Source of the DNA: an uncultured Alphaproteobacteria bacterium
Lineage (GTDB): Bacteria; Pseudomonadota; Alphaproteobacteria; Rs-D84
Length of the DNA stretch: 61,258 nucleotides
Reading direction: 5' to 3'
NCBI GenBank assembly: GCA_937888635.1
Contig: CALARG010000021.1
Coordinates: 1 to 61,258, forward strand
Of this stretch, positions 33,220-41,617 are shown in pieces. Positions within the stretch are counted from its first letter, which is position 1; each line of letters opens with the position of its first letter. Below the pieces are notes generated by a model, which saw only the letters and a list, made by a program, of their open reading frames with translations, was not told the origin of the DNA and made no database searches. Made by a program: the position numbers and the translations under genes.

Positions 33220-33239
33220 AACCGGCACATTTGCCGGTT
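33220..33239. terminator. Bidirectional terminator
   Basis: Stem AACCGGCA / TGCCGGTT between converging genes, A-run and T-run on either side. Confidence 0.8.
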
Positions 33240-33241
33240 TT

Positions 33242-33619
33242 TTATTTTTGTTTTACAAAAGATTCTAACTTTTTACCACGCGCCAACTGTTTTACAACAT
33301 TGCAACTTTCGTCAATCACAACAACATCACCCGAATCCACAACCACAACATTGTCCCGCATACCACGAACCATCTGCTTTACACCATTCTTGTTCACAAA
33401 TATAACATCATGCCCAGACGCAGACGGTTGCGCACTTAGCACAAACAAAGTATCACGCCATGCACTGGCATCTTGTTGCACAGTTCTGACCTTGTCGTCC
33501 TCAAAATCTGCCACACGCGCACTGGGATTACCGACCATAAAACTGCCCGCTGCACGCCCCACAATCGCCAAGCAAAAACCAAATAAAAAATAGTTTAACT
33601 TATCTTTTTTCAAACTCAT
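33242..33619 (-). CDS. Membrane-anchored hypothetical protein (125 aa)
   Basis: Starts at MSLKKDKLNYFLFGFCLAIVG, one membrane segment or uncleaved signal (AAGGATATATAAC upstream). The remaining ~95 residues are a small beta-rich domain (TLFVLSAQPSASGHDVIFVN; GMRDNVVVVDSGDVVVIDES). Likely periplasmic. Downstream of dnaJ but separated by a terminator. Not recognised. Confidence 0.7.
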   Translation of the reverse strand: MSLKKDKLNYFLFGFCLAIVGRAAGSFMVGNPSARVADFEDDKVRTVQQDASAWRDTLFVLSAQPSASGHDVIFVNKNGVKQMVRGMRDNVVVVDSGDVVVIDESCNVVKQLARGKKLESFVKQK

Positions 33620-33693
33620 GTTATATATCCTTATATTTTTTACCGAAAAAAATGCCAGCCTATAATATATAAAAAATAAACCAATGCAACAAA

Positions 33694-33716
33694 AAACGCC
33701 ACAACAGGTGGCGTTT
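33694..33716 (-). terminator. Terminator of dnaJ
   Basis: Stem AAACGCCAC / GTGGCGTTT with a U-run on the minus strand. Confidence 0.8.
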
Positions 33717-33738
33717 CCTAGGGCCATATAAACAAGAC

Positions 33739-34872
33739 CTAAAACCAACTTTTTTTATCAGACTTCATTTCTGCAAATTCAGCCAAGATCTTCTTTTGTT
33801 TATCCGTTAACTTTGTTGGGATTTTAATCGCAATATCTATGTACAAATCCCCATATGCCCCCGCACGACGAACCGATGGCATACCATGCCCACGCACACG
33901 CAACTTTTCGCCAACCTGGGTACCGGCTGGAACTTTGACTGATAATTTCTTCTCATCAATTGTTTCAACTTCAATCTCGCCCCCCAGGGCCAGTGTTGTA
34001 AACGGAACATCCATACGCATAACCAGATCGTTTCCCTGACGCTCAAAGCGTTTATCTGGACGAATCCGCACATCTAAATAGAAATCACCTGCCGGTGCAC
34101 CGTTTGACCCCGCCTCGCCCTGACCGGCCAGACGCAGACGCGCGCCATCTTCAATACCCGCGGGAATCTTTACCTCTAATGTGCGCTGTTTATGCTGTGT
34201 CCCTGTACCATCACACGCGCTGCATTTTTTACTAATCTTTCTGCCTAAACCATTACATTCTGGACACGGCGTCTCCATCGCAAAGAACCCCTGGCGCGTA
34301 TGCACAAATCCACTGCCCCCACAACGCGAACAGACCGGCGCCGGCTTGCCATCGGCCGTACCATGCCCATGACATTTTTCACATTCTACATTACTGGAAA
34401 ACTTAACCGTATGCGTTTTGCCAAAATAAGCATCTTTTAAATCAATAACAACTTCGTCTAATAAATCACGTCCACCGCGCTGTTGCGCCGCGCGCCCAGA
34501 CGCACCACCGCCAAAGTCGCCAAATCCAAATCCACGCATAGCCTCGCGCAGAATGTCTTCCATACCTGCGCCACCACCCATATTAAAGTGAAACGCGCCA
34601 TCACCGAATGGATTACCACCACCAAAGCCAGCACCCGCCCCATTACCATTTGCAAATGCCGCATCACCGAATCGGTCATAGGCCGCGCGCTTTTGCGGGT
34701 CTTTTAGAATATCAAACGCATTATTAACTTCCTTGAACTTTTCTTCTGCATCTTTATTATCTGGATTTCTGTCTGGATGATATTTCATCACCAACTTATG
34801 ATACGCCTTTTTAATATCAGCATCTGACGCATCACGGGCCACGCCCAAGACTTCGTACGGGTTTTTATTCAT
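33739..34872 (-). CDS. dnaJ: Chaperone protein DnaJ
   Basis: Hsp70 co-chaperone. 377 aa. J domain at the N-terminus (YEVLGVARDASDADIKKAYH, HPD in KYHPDRNP), a Gly/Phe-rich linker, four zinc motifs (CEKCHGHG, CSRCGGSG, CPECNGLG, CSACDGTG) and the C-terminal substrate domain. Full length and intact. No dnaK is adjacent in the window. Confidence 0.97.
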   Translation of the reverse strand: MNKNPYEVLGVARDASDADIKKAYHKLVMKYHPDRNPDNKDAEEKFKEVNNAFDILKDPQKRAAYDRFGDAAFANGNGAGAGFGGGNPFGDGAFHFNMGGGAGMEDILREAMRGFGFGDFGGGASGRAAQQRGGRDLLDEVVIDLKDAYFGKTHTVKFSSNVECEKCHGHGTADGKPAPVCSRCGGSGFVHTRQGFFAMETPCPECNGLGRKISKKCSACDGTGTQHKQRTLEVKIPAGIEDGARLRLAGQGEAGSNGAPAGDFYLDVRIRPDKRFERQGNDLVMRMDVPFTTLALGGEIEVETIDEKKLSVKVPAGTQVGEKLRVRGHGMPSVRRAGAYGDLYIDIAIKIPTKLTDKQKKILAEFAEMKSDKKSWF

Positions 34873-34967
34873 CGTTATTTTCCATATGGTTTGTTGTTAA
34901 CAAATATATAGTCGCCCACAACAAAAATTCAACCCCAAAATAAGATTTAGGCAGAAATTCTTTGGGC

Positions 34968-34996
34968 TTGCACAAAATTCAAAAATGTTTTAATAA
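34968..34996 (+). promoter_or_regulatory. Promoter of parE, short or no leader
   Basis: TTGCAC, 17-bp spacer, TAATAA, ending 10 nt before the ATG. No Shine-Dalgarno between. Confidence 0.6.
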
Positions 34997-35006
34997 TAAT
35001 ATCACT

Positions 35007-36986
35007 ATGACAGAGAAGAAAACGAACACATATGACGCATCCGACATTCAGGTGTTGGAAGGACTGGAACCCGTACGCCTGCGCCCTGGAATGTATATCG
35101 GTGGCACAGACGAAAAGGCATGGCACCACCTGCCAATTGAAATAATGGACAATTCTATTGACGAAGCCGTCGCCGGCTTTGCCAAGAAAATAACCGTAAA
35201 TTTAATTGATTCCAAAACAATTGAAATCGCAGACGACGGACGCGGCATTCCTGTTGACGAACACCCAAAATACCCTGGCAAATCCGCCTTAGAGGTTATT
35301 TTAACCACCCTGCATTCTGGGGGTAAATTTAATAATAATGTTTACAAAACCAGTGGTGGCTTGCACGGTGTAGGGTCGGCTGTTGTTAATGCCCTGTCAT
35401 CAGAAATGATTGTTGATATTGCGCGCGATGGCTATAACTGGCACCAAACATTTTCGCGTGGCCTGACCACATCACCAATGACCCGCGGGGATGCAACAAA
35501 AAACCATGGCACCAAAATTCGCTTTACAATTGATGATGAAATATTCGGCACAAATGCAACCTTTAAACCGGTCAAGATTTACCGCATGGCCCGTGCCAAG
35601 GCATTCCTGTCCCGTGGCGTAAAAATTGATTGGCATTGCAATCCCGAATTATTAACCGAAGACATGAATATCCCTGCCACAACAACATTTTATTATCCAA
35701 ATGGTGTTGCAGACTTCCTGGCAGAAAAGACAGATTCAAAACCACGCATTTTGCCACGCATTTTCAGTGGCAGCGTTGATTTCCCCGATGACTGTGGGCG
35801 CGTTGAATGGGCGTTGACATTTTTAACCGATGAAAATGGCGCCGCATCTGATGACGGATTCTTTTCATCATATTGCAACACAATTGCAACAATTGACGGT
35901 GGCACACACGAAACTGGCTTTAAATCCGCAATTACCAAGGGGATTAAGGCATATGGCGAAAAAATAAACAACAAAGCCGCCGCATCAATCATTGGCGAAG
36001 ATGTATTTGATTCTGTCGCCGCAATCGTATCTGTATTTTACAAAACGCCACAATTTTTGGGCCAGACCAAAGAAAAACTGTCCAACCCAGAAATTGCCCG
36101 TTTCACAGAAAATGCGTTGCGTGACCCATGGGAAATGTTTTTGGCATCTGACCCAAAGACTGCAAACGCATTGCTGGAATTTGTAATTAATCTGGCAAAC
36201 GCGCGCATTAAAACGAAACAGGTCAAAGATGTCGCCCGCAAAACACCAACAAAACGCATTCGTATGCCTGCAAAATTGGCCGATTGTTCCAAGCATGGTA
36301 TTGCCGGCACAGAATTATTTATTGTAGAGGGCGAATCGGCAGGCGGAACCGCAAAACAGGCACGCGACCGCGCAACCCAGGCAATCATGCCCCTGCGAGG
36401 CAAGGTTTTAAATGTTATATCAAATTCCGATGAACGATTCGGCAACAACCGCGAATTAAATGACCTGATTGATATCATTGGTGCAGGCACCGCCAAAGAT
36501 TGGAACGAAGACAAATTGCGTTATGAAAAAATTATTGTCATGACCGATGCCGACGTTGACGGCAGCCACATTGCATCACTGTTGATGGCATTCTTTTATC
36601 AATTCATGCCCCAACTAATTTATGGCGGACATTTATATTTATCGTGCCCACCATTGTATAAATTAACCTGTGGCACCGAATCAATTTATGTTGACACCGA
36701 CGAAGAACTGGAAAATCTGAAATCTACAAAATACAAAAACAAACGCGTTGAAATATCACGATTCAAAGGACTGGGTGAAATGATGCCCAATCAACTAAAA
36801 GAAACCACCATGTCCCCAAAAACGCGGCGTTTAATACGCGTAGATTTACCCCCACGCACCGAAGAAGGGGCCGAAGACACCGAAAAAACGCGCACAATCG
36901 TATCTGAACTGATGGGCAAAAAACCAGAATTCCGTTTCAAATTCATAACTGAACACGCCCAATTCGTCAAAGATTTATTTGTATAA
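35007..36986 (+). CDS. parE: DNA topoisomerase IV subunit B
   Basis: ATPase subunit of the chromosome decatenase. 659 aa from MTEKKTNTYDASDIQVLEGL. GHKL ATPase motifs: EIMDNSIDEAVAGFA, ADDGRGIPVDEHP, TSGGLHGVGSAVVNAL. TOPRIM: EGESAGGTAKQARDRATQAI, MTDADVDGSHIASLL. The spelling of the TOPRIM region and the end (SRFKGLGEMMPNQLKETTMS) fit ParE better than GyrB; length also fits. The start has no ribosome binding site; an upstream ATG 15 codons earlier is inside the promoter and rejected. Confidence 0.88.
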   Translation: MTEKKTNTYDASDIQVLEGLEPVRLRPGMYIGGTDEKAWHHLPIEIMDNSIDEAVAGFAKKITVNLIDSKTIEIADDGRGIPVDEHPKYPGKSALEVILTTLHSGGKFNNNVYKTSGGLHGVGSAVVNALSSEMIVDIARDGYNWHQTFSRGLTTSPMTRGDATKNHGTKIRFTIDDEIFGTNATFKPVKIYRMARAKAFLSRGVKIDWHCNPELLTEDMNIPATTTFYYPNGVADFLAEKTDSKPRILPRIFSGSVDFPDDCGRVEWALTFLTDENGAASDDGFFSSYCNTIATIDGGTHETGFKSAITKGIKAYGEKINNKAAASIIGEDVFDSVAAIVSVFYKTPQFLGQTKEKLSNPEIARFTENALRDPWEMFLASDPKTANALLEFVINLANARIKTKQVKDVARKTPTKRIRMPAKLADCSKHGIAGTELFIVEGESAGGTAKQARDRATQAIMPLRGKVLNVISNSDERFGNNRELNDLIDIIGAGTAKDWNEDKLRYEKIIVMTDADVDGSHIASLLMAFFYQFMPQLIYGGHLYLSCPPLYKLTCGTESIYVDTDEELENLKSTKYKNKRVEISRFKGLGEMMPNQLKETTMSPKTRRLIRVDLPPRTEEGAEDTEKTRTIVSELMGKKPEFRFKFITEHAQFVKDLFV

Positions 36987-36990
36987 CAAA

Positions 36991-37018
36991 AAAAACACCG
37001 ATTTTTTCGGTGTTTTTT
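36991..37018 (+). terminator. Terminator of parE
   Basis: Stem AAAACACCGA / TCGGTGTTTT followed by TT-rich sequence. Confidence 0.8.
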
Positions 37019-37030
37019 ATATACTTTTTA

Positions 37031-37058
37031 TTGACAATTTCTTTTTATGTACTAATAT
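37031..37058 (+). promoter_or_regulatory. Promoter of the 37096 gene
   Basis: TTGACA, 16-bp spacer, TAATAT. Confidence 0.7.
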
Positions 37059-37095
37059 AAACATATAACAATATTAAAACCACAAAGGATAAACT

Positions 37096-37623
37096 ATGGG
37101 AATTTTTGACATTTTTAACCAAAAAACAGAAAAAGCCAGCGAACAACCCGCGGTTGAACAGACACAAAAGCCAGAAATATCACCAAACCATATCAGCAAA
37201 AAGAAAAAGAACACATATGTTATTACATACAATGTAATGGCTGATATCAAACTGTTTGGTATGTGCCCCACAACACCATTACCTGTAATTGAAATTAACG
37301 GTGTAAAGCAAGACACGACATCTGGCGGATTTACCAAAGGTATAAAATTCCCTAACCCATGTGCAAACGACATGGTACGCAGCCACGATATCTTGCGCGA
37401 AATTATGGGCGAACGCATTTCTGCAACAATTATTGAATATCTGGACAAAGACACCGGCAAACCCGTTGTCCAGGTCTATCCCGAAGGCTGGTATGTATTT
37501 GACAACTATGGCCCAGATTATATGACCCGCCTGAACCATGCATCACGCCGCGATTTAAAACACCAATTAAAAATACGCGACAATATGATAAACGAATATA
37601 TTGCGCGTCAACAGGTGCGATAA
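37096..37623 (+). CDS. Hypothetical protein (175 aa)
   Basis: Not recognised. A 40-residue polar N-terminal region with a Lys run (ISKKKKNTY) leads into a compact domain (TYVITYNVMADIKLFGMCPT, PVIEINGVKQDTTSGGF) and a C-terminal helical part (SRRDLKHQLKIRDNMINEYI). No signal peptide or membrane helix. AAAGGATAAACT ribosome binding site. Own promoter and terminator. Confidence 0.7.
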   Translation: MGIFDIFNQKTEKASEQPAVEQTQKPEISPNHISKKKKNTYVITYNVMADIKLFGMCPTTPLPVIEINGVKQDTTSGGFTKGIKFPNPCANDMVRSHDILREIMGERISATIIEYLDKDTGKPVVQVYPEGWYVFDNYGPDYMTRLNHASRRDLKHQLKIRDNMINEYIARQQVR

Positions 37624-37635
37624 CCAGCAAAAAAA

Positions 37636-37653
37636 AACCGGCAATTGCCGGTT
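37636..37653. terminator. Bidirectional terminator
   Basis: Perfect palindrome AACCGGCAATTGCCGGTT flanked by A8 and T8 between converging genes. Confidence 0.85.
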
Positions 37654-37657
37654 TTTT

Positions 37658-39904
37658 TTATTGACCTGATACCTTTGTGCATACCCCATTCGCCAATTCA
37701 TAACCTGAACGACATTGACATACACCATATGAATCACGTTCCTCAGACGCCTCATTACATTTCTTCAGACACGAACTGCCCCATATTTCATACCCTGTAT
37801 TACATTTACAGTGCGTATTAACATACCCATTACTGCCAGCAGTTCCTGTTGCCTGCATGTATGTTGAATTTTCCGGGCACAGCAATGACTGATAGAACAT
37901 TTGCGAAATATTTTGTATACACTTAGATTCCTCGCGCACAGAACAACTAGATGCATCCTGGGCAAACACCGCATACGCACATGTCAGCGCCACATTACGA
38001 CATGCCCCCGCCAGAACCTTTTGTATACTGCCCACACTGGCATTTGACGACCAAGTATTCACCTGGGTCACCTGTTCGTTATAGCAATCTGCCACATCAA
38101 CAATACAACTGGACGCGTACTCTGATATAATCTTGCTTTGCGCAGCACGAATATTAACCATTGCACGTTGAACATAATTTACAACAACATCATTAAATTT
38201 TATATACCGCCCCTCTGAATCATATGTATACGCCTGACACTTATCCAATACTGCACGACACAAACCACTATCTGTCACCTTTTGCCCTGTTCCAATCTTT
38301 TGCAATAAATACTTTGCCGTACATTTACCATCACCCGTATCTGCATTTGACGACACAGCCTTACAATTTTCGGTATTTATCGTTATCTCTTCTGCACCAT
38401 CCAAGAAATCTTTATCAATACTGGCATTGTTATAATTCTGCATAAAATCCAATATATCTGCTGTACGCCGTCCCAATACAACCTGACCATTTTCATCAAT
38501 ATAAGTTTTTGTCGGATCAACACACTTAAAGTACTTTTCACCGCAAACCATTTCATCAGTCATACATGCCTCTAATGCGGCGATGCACCCCTTGGCATCA
38601 TACATATTTTTATTTTGCAACACTGCCAGACGCGCCTTTTGCAACATACGATTCGCACTGCCCACATTTGAGATTAATGTCTCGTTCATTTTTTTCAGGC
38701 CATTTGCATACGCCACACAATCCTTGTCAATCGCCAGGTCATAATTCCCTGTAATTTGCGCAATGGTTGAGCCCGCTTCCTTACATTGATTTAACACTGT
38801 ATTGCAACGCTTTTTCGCCGCCCTGTATAATTCTGCCCCACGCAGGTTTGAAAAACTGCCCGTATTACCAGTACCCAAGAAATCTATATTAAATATATCC
38901 GTACTGTCTGACGAAAAATCCAAATCAATATCCAAACCAAAACTATCTGATTCTGTAAATGTCGCAGTATTAGAAACAGGGTCACGAATCAATTCTTCAA
39001 TCTGTTCCAGCATATTGCGTGTCTGCGATGTGTCCGTTGTCCCAGACAAAGCTTCTTCCGCCTCAGTCTCGGTCAAAATCGCACGAATTTCATCTGCAGA
39101 CAAACCAACATAACGAATGCGCTGCGCAACCTCATTCAACTGATTATTCGCATCCTTGACCGCTTCTTCAACCTTGGCATACTGACTTAAGTTTGACGAA
39201 CATGAACAGCGCCCCTGATTCGCATCAATAACCTTGCAAAACTGATCCATACAGTCATTATATTGTTCCTGACATGACTTATTCAGCGTAGCCGTCTGTT
39301 CCAGACGCGTTGTCGCCTCCGCAATCGTTTCTGCGGTCACCTCTTTGGCTGCGCGTGAATGTACACTGCGAACCTGTTCATCTATATTAGACCCCGTCTG
39401 CATCCCCGTGTCACCAATTGTGGCACGCCCACCAACCTCAGCCGTGCTGGGACGCAGCACCACCCCCGCCCGACGAACGGTCGGATTTGCATTGATACTG
39501 GCATCTGACACGCGTTTATTGCGCCCAACTGTACTTACCGCCTCAGCCAAATTACTGCGGGCTGCATTATTTGATTTTACACCCGACCGCGCAACAACCC
39601 CCGTTGCCACCTGTTGGGGTTTATCTTTTTTAACCTCAGGCACACCGGCAAAAACACGCGATACCGCACTGCGCACTGGCATGGCCGATAAATCTTCTGT
39701 ACTTTTTGTATTTTTTTCCGCCTGACCCGTATTAACAACACGTGTCGCCACACGCGATACAGTCCCCCGACCAGCATCCACATCCGCATTCGCGCCCCCA
39801 CCATTATCCAGGGACGGCAAAACACGCGAAACAGCGCCATCGGCACCAAATGCACCGGGCGCAAACAATAACACACTGAAAAAACATAAAACCAGTTTTT
39901 TCAT
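37658..39904 (-). CDS. Large secreted Cys-rich protein with EGF-like end (748 aa)
   Basis: Signal peptide MKKLVLCFFSVLLFAPGAFGA. The first ~190 residues are disordered with repeated SRV segments (DGAVSRVLP, GTVSRVATRV, SAVSRVFAGV). A long, mostly helical, disulfide-rich region follows (CQEQYNDCMDQFCKVIDANQ, CSCSSNLSQYAKVEEAVKDA, RCNTVLNQCKEAGSTIAQIT, CIAALEACMTDEMVCGEKYF). The C-terminus has two EGF-like units (CKCNTGYEIWGSSCLKKC and CQCRSGYELANGVC). AGGAGAAA ribosome binding site. A surface or secreted role is likely; not a named family. Confidence 0.75.
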   Translation of the reverse strand: MKKLVLCFFSVLLFAPGAFGADGAVSRVLPSLDNGGGANADVDAGRGTVSRVATRVVNTGQAEKNTKSTEDLSAMPVRSAVSRVFAGVPEVKKDKPQQVATGVVARSGVKSNNAARSNLAEAVSTVGRNKRVSDASINANPTVRRAGVVLRPSTAEVGGRATIGDTGMQTGSNIDEQVRSVHSRAAKEVTAETIAEATTRLEQTATLNKSCQEQYNDCMDQFCKVIDANQGRCSCSSNLSQYAKVEEAVKDANNQLNEVAQRIRYVGLSADEIRAILTETEAEEALSGTTDTSQTRNMLEQIEELIRDPVSNTATFTESDSFGLDIDLDFSSDSTDIFNIDFLGTGNTGSFSNLRGAELYRAAKKRCNTVLNQCKEAGSTIAQITGNYDLAIDKDCVAYANGLKKMNETLISNVGSANRMLQKARLAVLQNKNMYDAKGCIAALEACMTDEMVCGEKYFKCVDPTKTYIDENGQVVLGRRTADILDFMQNYNNASIDKDFLDGAEEITINTENCKAVSSNADTGDGKCTAKYLLQKIGTGQKVTDSGLCRAVLDKCQAYTYDSEGRYIKFNDVVVNYVQRAMVNIRAAQSKIISEYASSCIVDVADCYNEQVTQVNTWSSNASVGSIQKVLAGACRNVALTCAYAVFAQDASSCSVREESKCIQNISQMFYQSLLCPENSTYMQATGTAGSNGYVNTHCKCNTGYEIWGSSCLKKCNEASEERDSYGVCQCRSGYELANGVCTKVSGQ

Positions 39905-39916
39905 TTTCTCCTAAAC

Positions 39917-39922
39917 ATTATA
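39917..39922 (-). promoter_or_regulatory. Extended -10 of the 748-aa gene
   Basis: Minus strand TTTTTGTGATATAATG, 13 nt before the ATG; exact match to the TTGTGATATAAT form. The -35 is weak. Confidence 0.55.
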
Positions 39923-39971
39923 TCACAAAAATGATATATTTTCATTAACATAATCTGTACCCAAAACCCAA

Positions 39972-41258
39972 TTATTTGCATTCTTCTGTTAACTGTTTAA
40001 TCTGTGCCGCCAAAACCAAATCAGATGCAACATTCTTTTCAATTTGTTTGATTGCATACAAAACTGTTGCATGATCACGACCACCAACAAAATTACCAAT
40101 TTCTGACAAAGACAACTGTGTCGCACCCTTTAAAACAACCATCATAATCTGACGTGCCAAAACCAAATTGCGGCTGCGACCTGTGCCACAAACTGCATCA
40201 TAAGACACACCCAATTTTTCACACATCATTTTAACCATCGCAACCGGTGTTTTTACAGTTTGCAAAGAATCTGCCAACAAACGTGTTGCAATTGCCATAT
40301 CAACACTTGTGCCCATCAGTTCAGCATATGTCTTGATTTTTGTTGCGATACCTGCCAGCAAATGACCATCATTTGCAATACGCCCCGCCAAGGTATCTGC
40401 AACATCAGATTTCACACCTGCGCGTTTCAACAAAACAGATTTTACATGTGTGTTTGGCGCAACAACATCTGCAACCAATCCTGATGCCATCAGGCTTTGT
40501 GCACGACGATCAAAACCTGTCAAATTGCCTGGCATTGCATTTGCAGTCAGAACAACATTCTTGCCAGCATTACGCAAATCAACAATCAATTGAATAAATT
40601 CTTCTGTTGTTGCCTTTTTACCTGACAGGGCCTGAACATCATCCAAGATAAAGGTATCGCAATTGCGACAGAAATCCTTGAACGCAAAAACATTGTGTTC
40701 TTTCAAACTGCGTGCAAATTCAGAAACAAATTGTGCGCCACTCATCTTAACAACTTTTGATGTTGCTGCCCCTGCGATACATTCTGTCAACAAAGATTTA
40801 CCACAACCTGCCGCACCATAAATAAACAGCGGGGAAAAAGGAACCGAACCCGCTGCGACTTTTTTACATGCAGATACAACAAACAAATTTTCATCTGAAC
40901 AAACAAAAGAATCAAATGCAACCGATGTGGCTGTTGCTTTTTCAGCCGCTGGCGCATATGCCTGTGCACGATTGTCATTTGCAACCGGTGCCGCAACTGT
41001 CTGTTTGGCAGACGCAACAACAACAGACGCATTCAGACCAAATTCCGCCGCAACTGCTGCAATTGTCCCCATATGAACACTGTTGATAAAATCTGCTGAA
41101 AACTGATTCTGTGCACCCAAAACCAAAGTTCCATCAACAACATCAAAAGCCAGTGGTGCAATCCAAGAAGTATAAGACGCTGCATCAATTTTCGCGGCAA
41201 TGGCCCCCTTGATTGTTTCCAGGTTAGTCATTTGAATTTTTGCCGCTGTTGTCTGCAT
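39972..41258 (-). CDS. dnaA: Chromosomal replication initiator protein DnaA
   Basis: AAA+ initiator. 428 aa from MQTTAAKIQMTNLETIKGAI with AAAGGAGAAAACGGC upstream; a 27-codon extension is rejected. Domain I is LETIKGAIAAKIDAASYTSW. Domain III has Walker A GAAGCGKSLLTE and Walker B TFILDDVQALSG. The domain IV signature is GNFVGGRDHATVLYAIKQIE. It is shorter than most DnaA (450-500 aa), with a reduced domain II, and the P-loop is diverged (AAGCGKS), but the functional residues remain. Confidence 0.93.
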   Translation of the reverse strand: MQTTAAKIQMTNLETIKGAIAAKIDAASYTSWIAPLAFDVVDGTLVLGAQNQFSADFINSVHMGTIAAVAAEFGLNASVVVASAKQTVAAPVANDNRAQAYAPAAEKATATSVAFDSFVCSDENLFVVSACKKVAAGSVPFSPLFIYGAAGCGKSLLTECIAGAATSKVVKMSGAQFVSEFARSLKEHNVFAFKDFCRNCDTFILDDVQALSGKKATTEEFIQLIVDLRNAGKNVVLTANAMPGNLTGFDRRAQSLMASGLVADVVAPNTHVKSVLLKRAGVKSDVADTLAGRIANDGHLLAGIATKIKTYAELMGTSVDMAIATRLLADSLQTVKTPVAMVKMMCEKLGVSYDAVCGTGRSRNLVLARQIMMVVLKGATQLSLSEIGNFVGGRDHATVLYAIKQIEKNVASDLVLAAQIKQLTEECK

Positions 41259-41549
41259 GCCGTTTTCTCCTTTTTCCTTCCTTTCAAAAGAGTTTCCTGC
41301 CCGAACAAGGTTGTAAAAACCACCCACACAAAACACCATTTTTCAATTGAATCACGGTATTTTATATTGCCCTACTTTAAACTCTCTCGCGCCATTAATG
41401 TTTTTTGGATTAATTTTATTTTAGACATTTAAAATAAAACCAATCCTGTTTTTTTGATTACCTTTTTCTCGTTTTGGATACGACAGATAAGTTAAAATAT
41501 TATTTTCCATTTACAAGCAAATCTTGCCCCAAAATTTCACTTTTATTTT

Positions 41550-41579
41550 TTGACAACGATTCGTTTTTTTGCCTATTTT
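41550..41579 (+). promoter_or_regulatory. Promoter-like sequence with GANTC, facing away from dnaA
   Basis: TTGACA, 18-bp spacer starting ACGATTCG, TATTTT: the same architecture as the dnaN and fibre-gene promoters. No plus-strand gene follows before rpsT at 44.4 kb. Confidence 0.45.
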
Positions 41580-41585
41580 CTGCCC

Positions 41586-41608
41586 TTTGTATATACACTG
41601 TATAGACA
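41586..41608. promoter_or_regulatory. 23-bp palindrome upstream of dnaA
   Basis: TTGTATATACA and TGTATAGACAA around a central C; ten of eleven positions match as inverted halves. Operator-like; followed by T7 on the plus strand. Confidence 0.5.
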
Positions 41609-41617
41609 ATTTTTTTA

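Larger units (their letters stand above)
41259..41617. other. Upstream region of dnaA, possible origin or regulatory region
   Basis: 359 bp without a gene, A/T-rich. It holds GANTC sites near 41347 and 41559, a palindrome at 41586-41608 and a plus-strand promoter-like sequence at 41550-41579. No convincing cluster of DnaA boxes (TTATCCACA) was found, so an origin is possible but not supported. Confidence 0.3.

Noticed and set aside
35007..36986. gyrB instead of parE
   Set aside because: The TOPRIM and C-terminal signatures and the 659-residue length fit ParE better.
41259..41617. Firm call of oriC
   Set aside because: No cluster of DnaA boxes could be found; only an AT-rich gap beside dnaA supports it.
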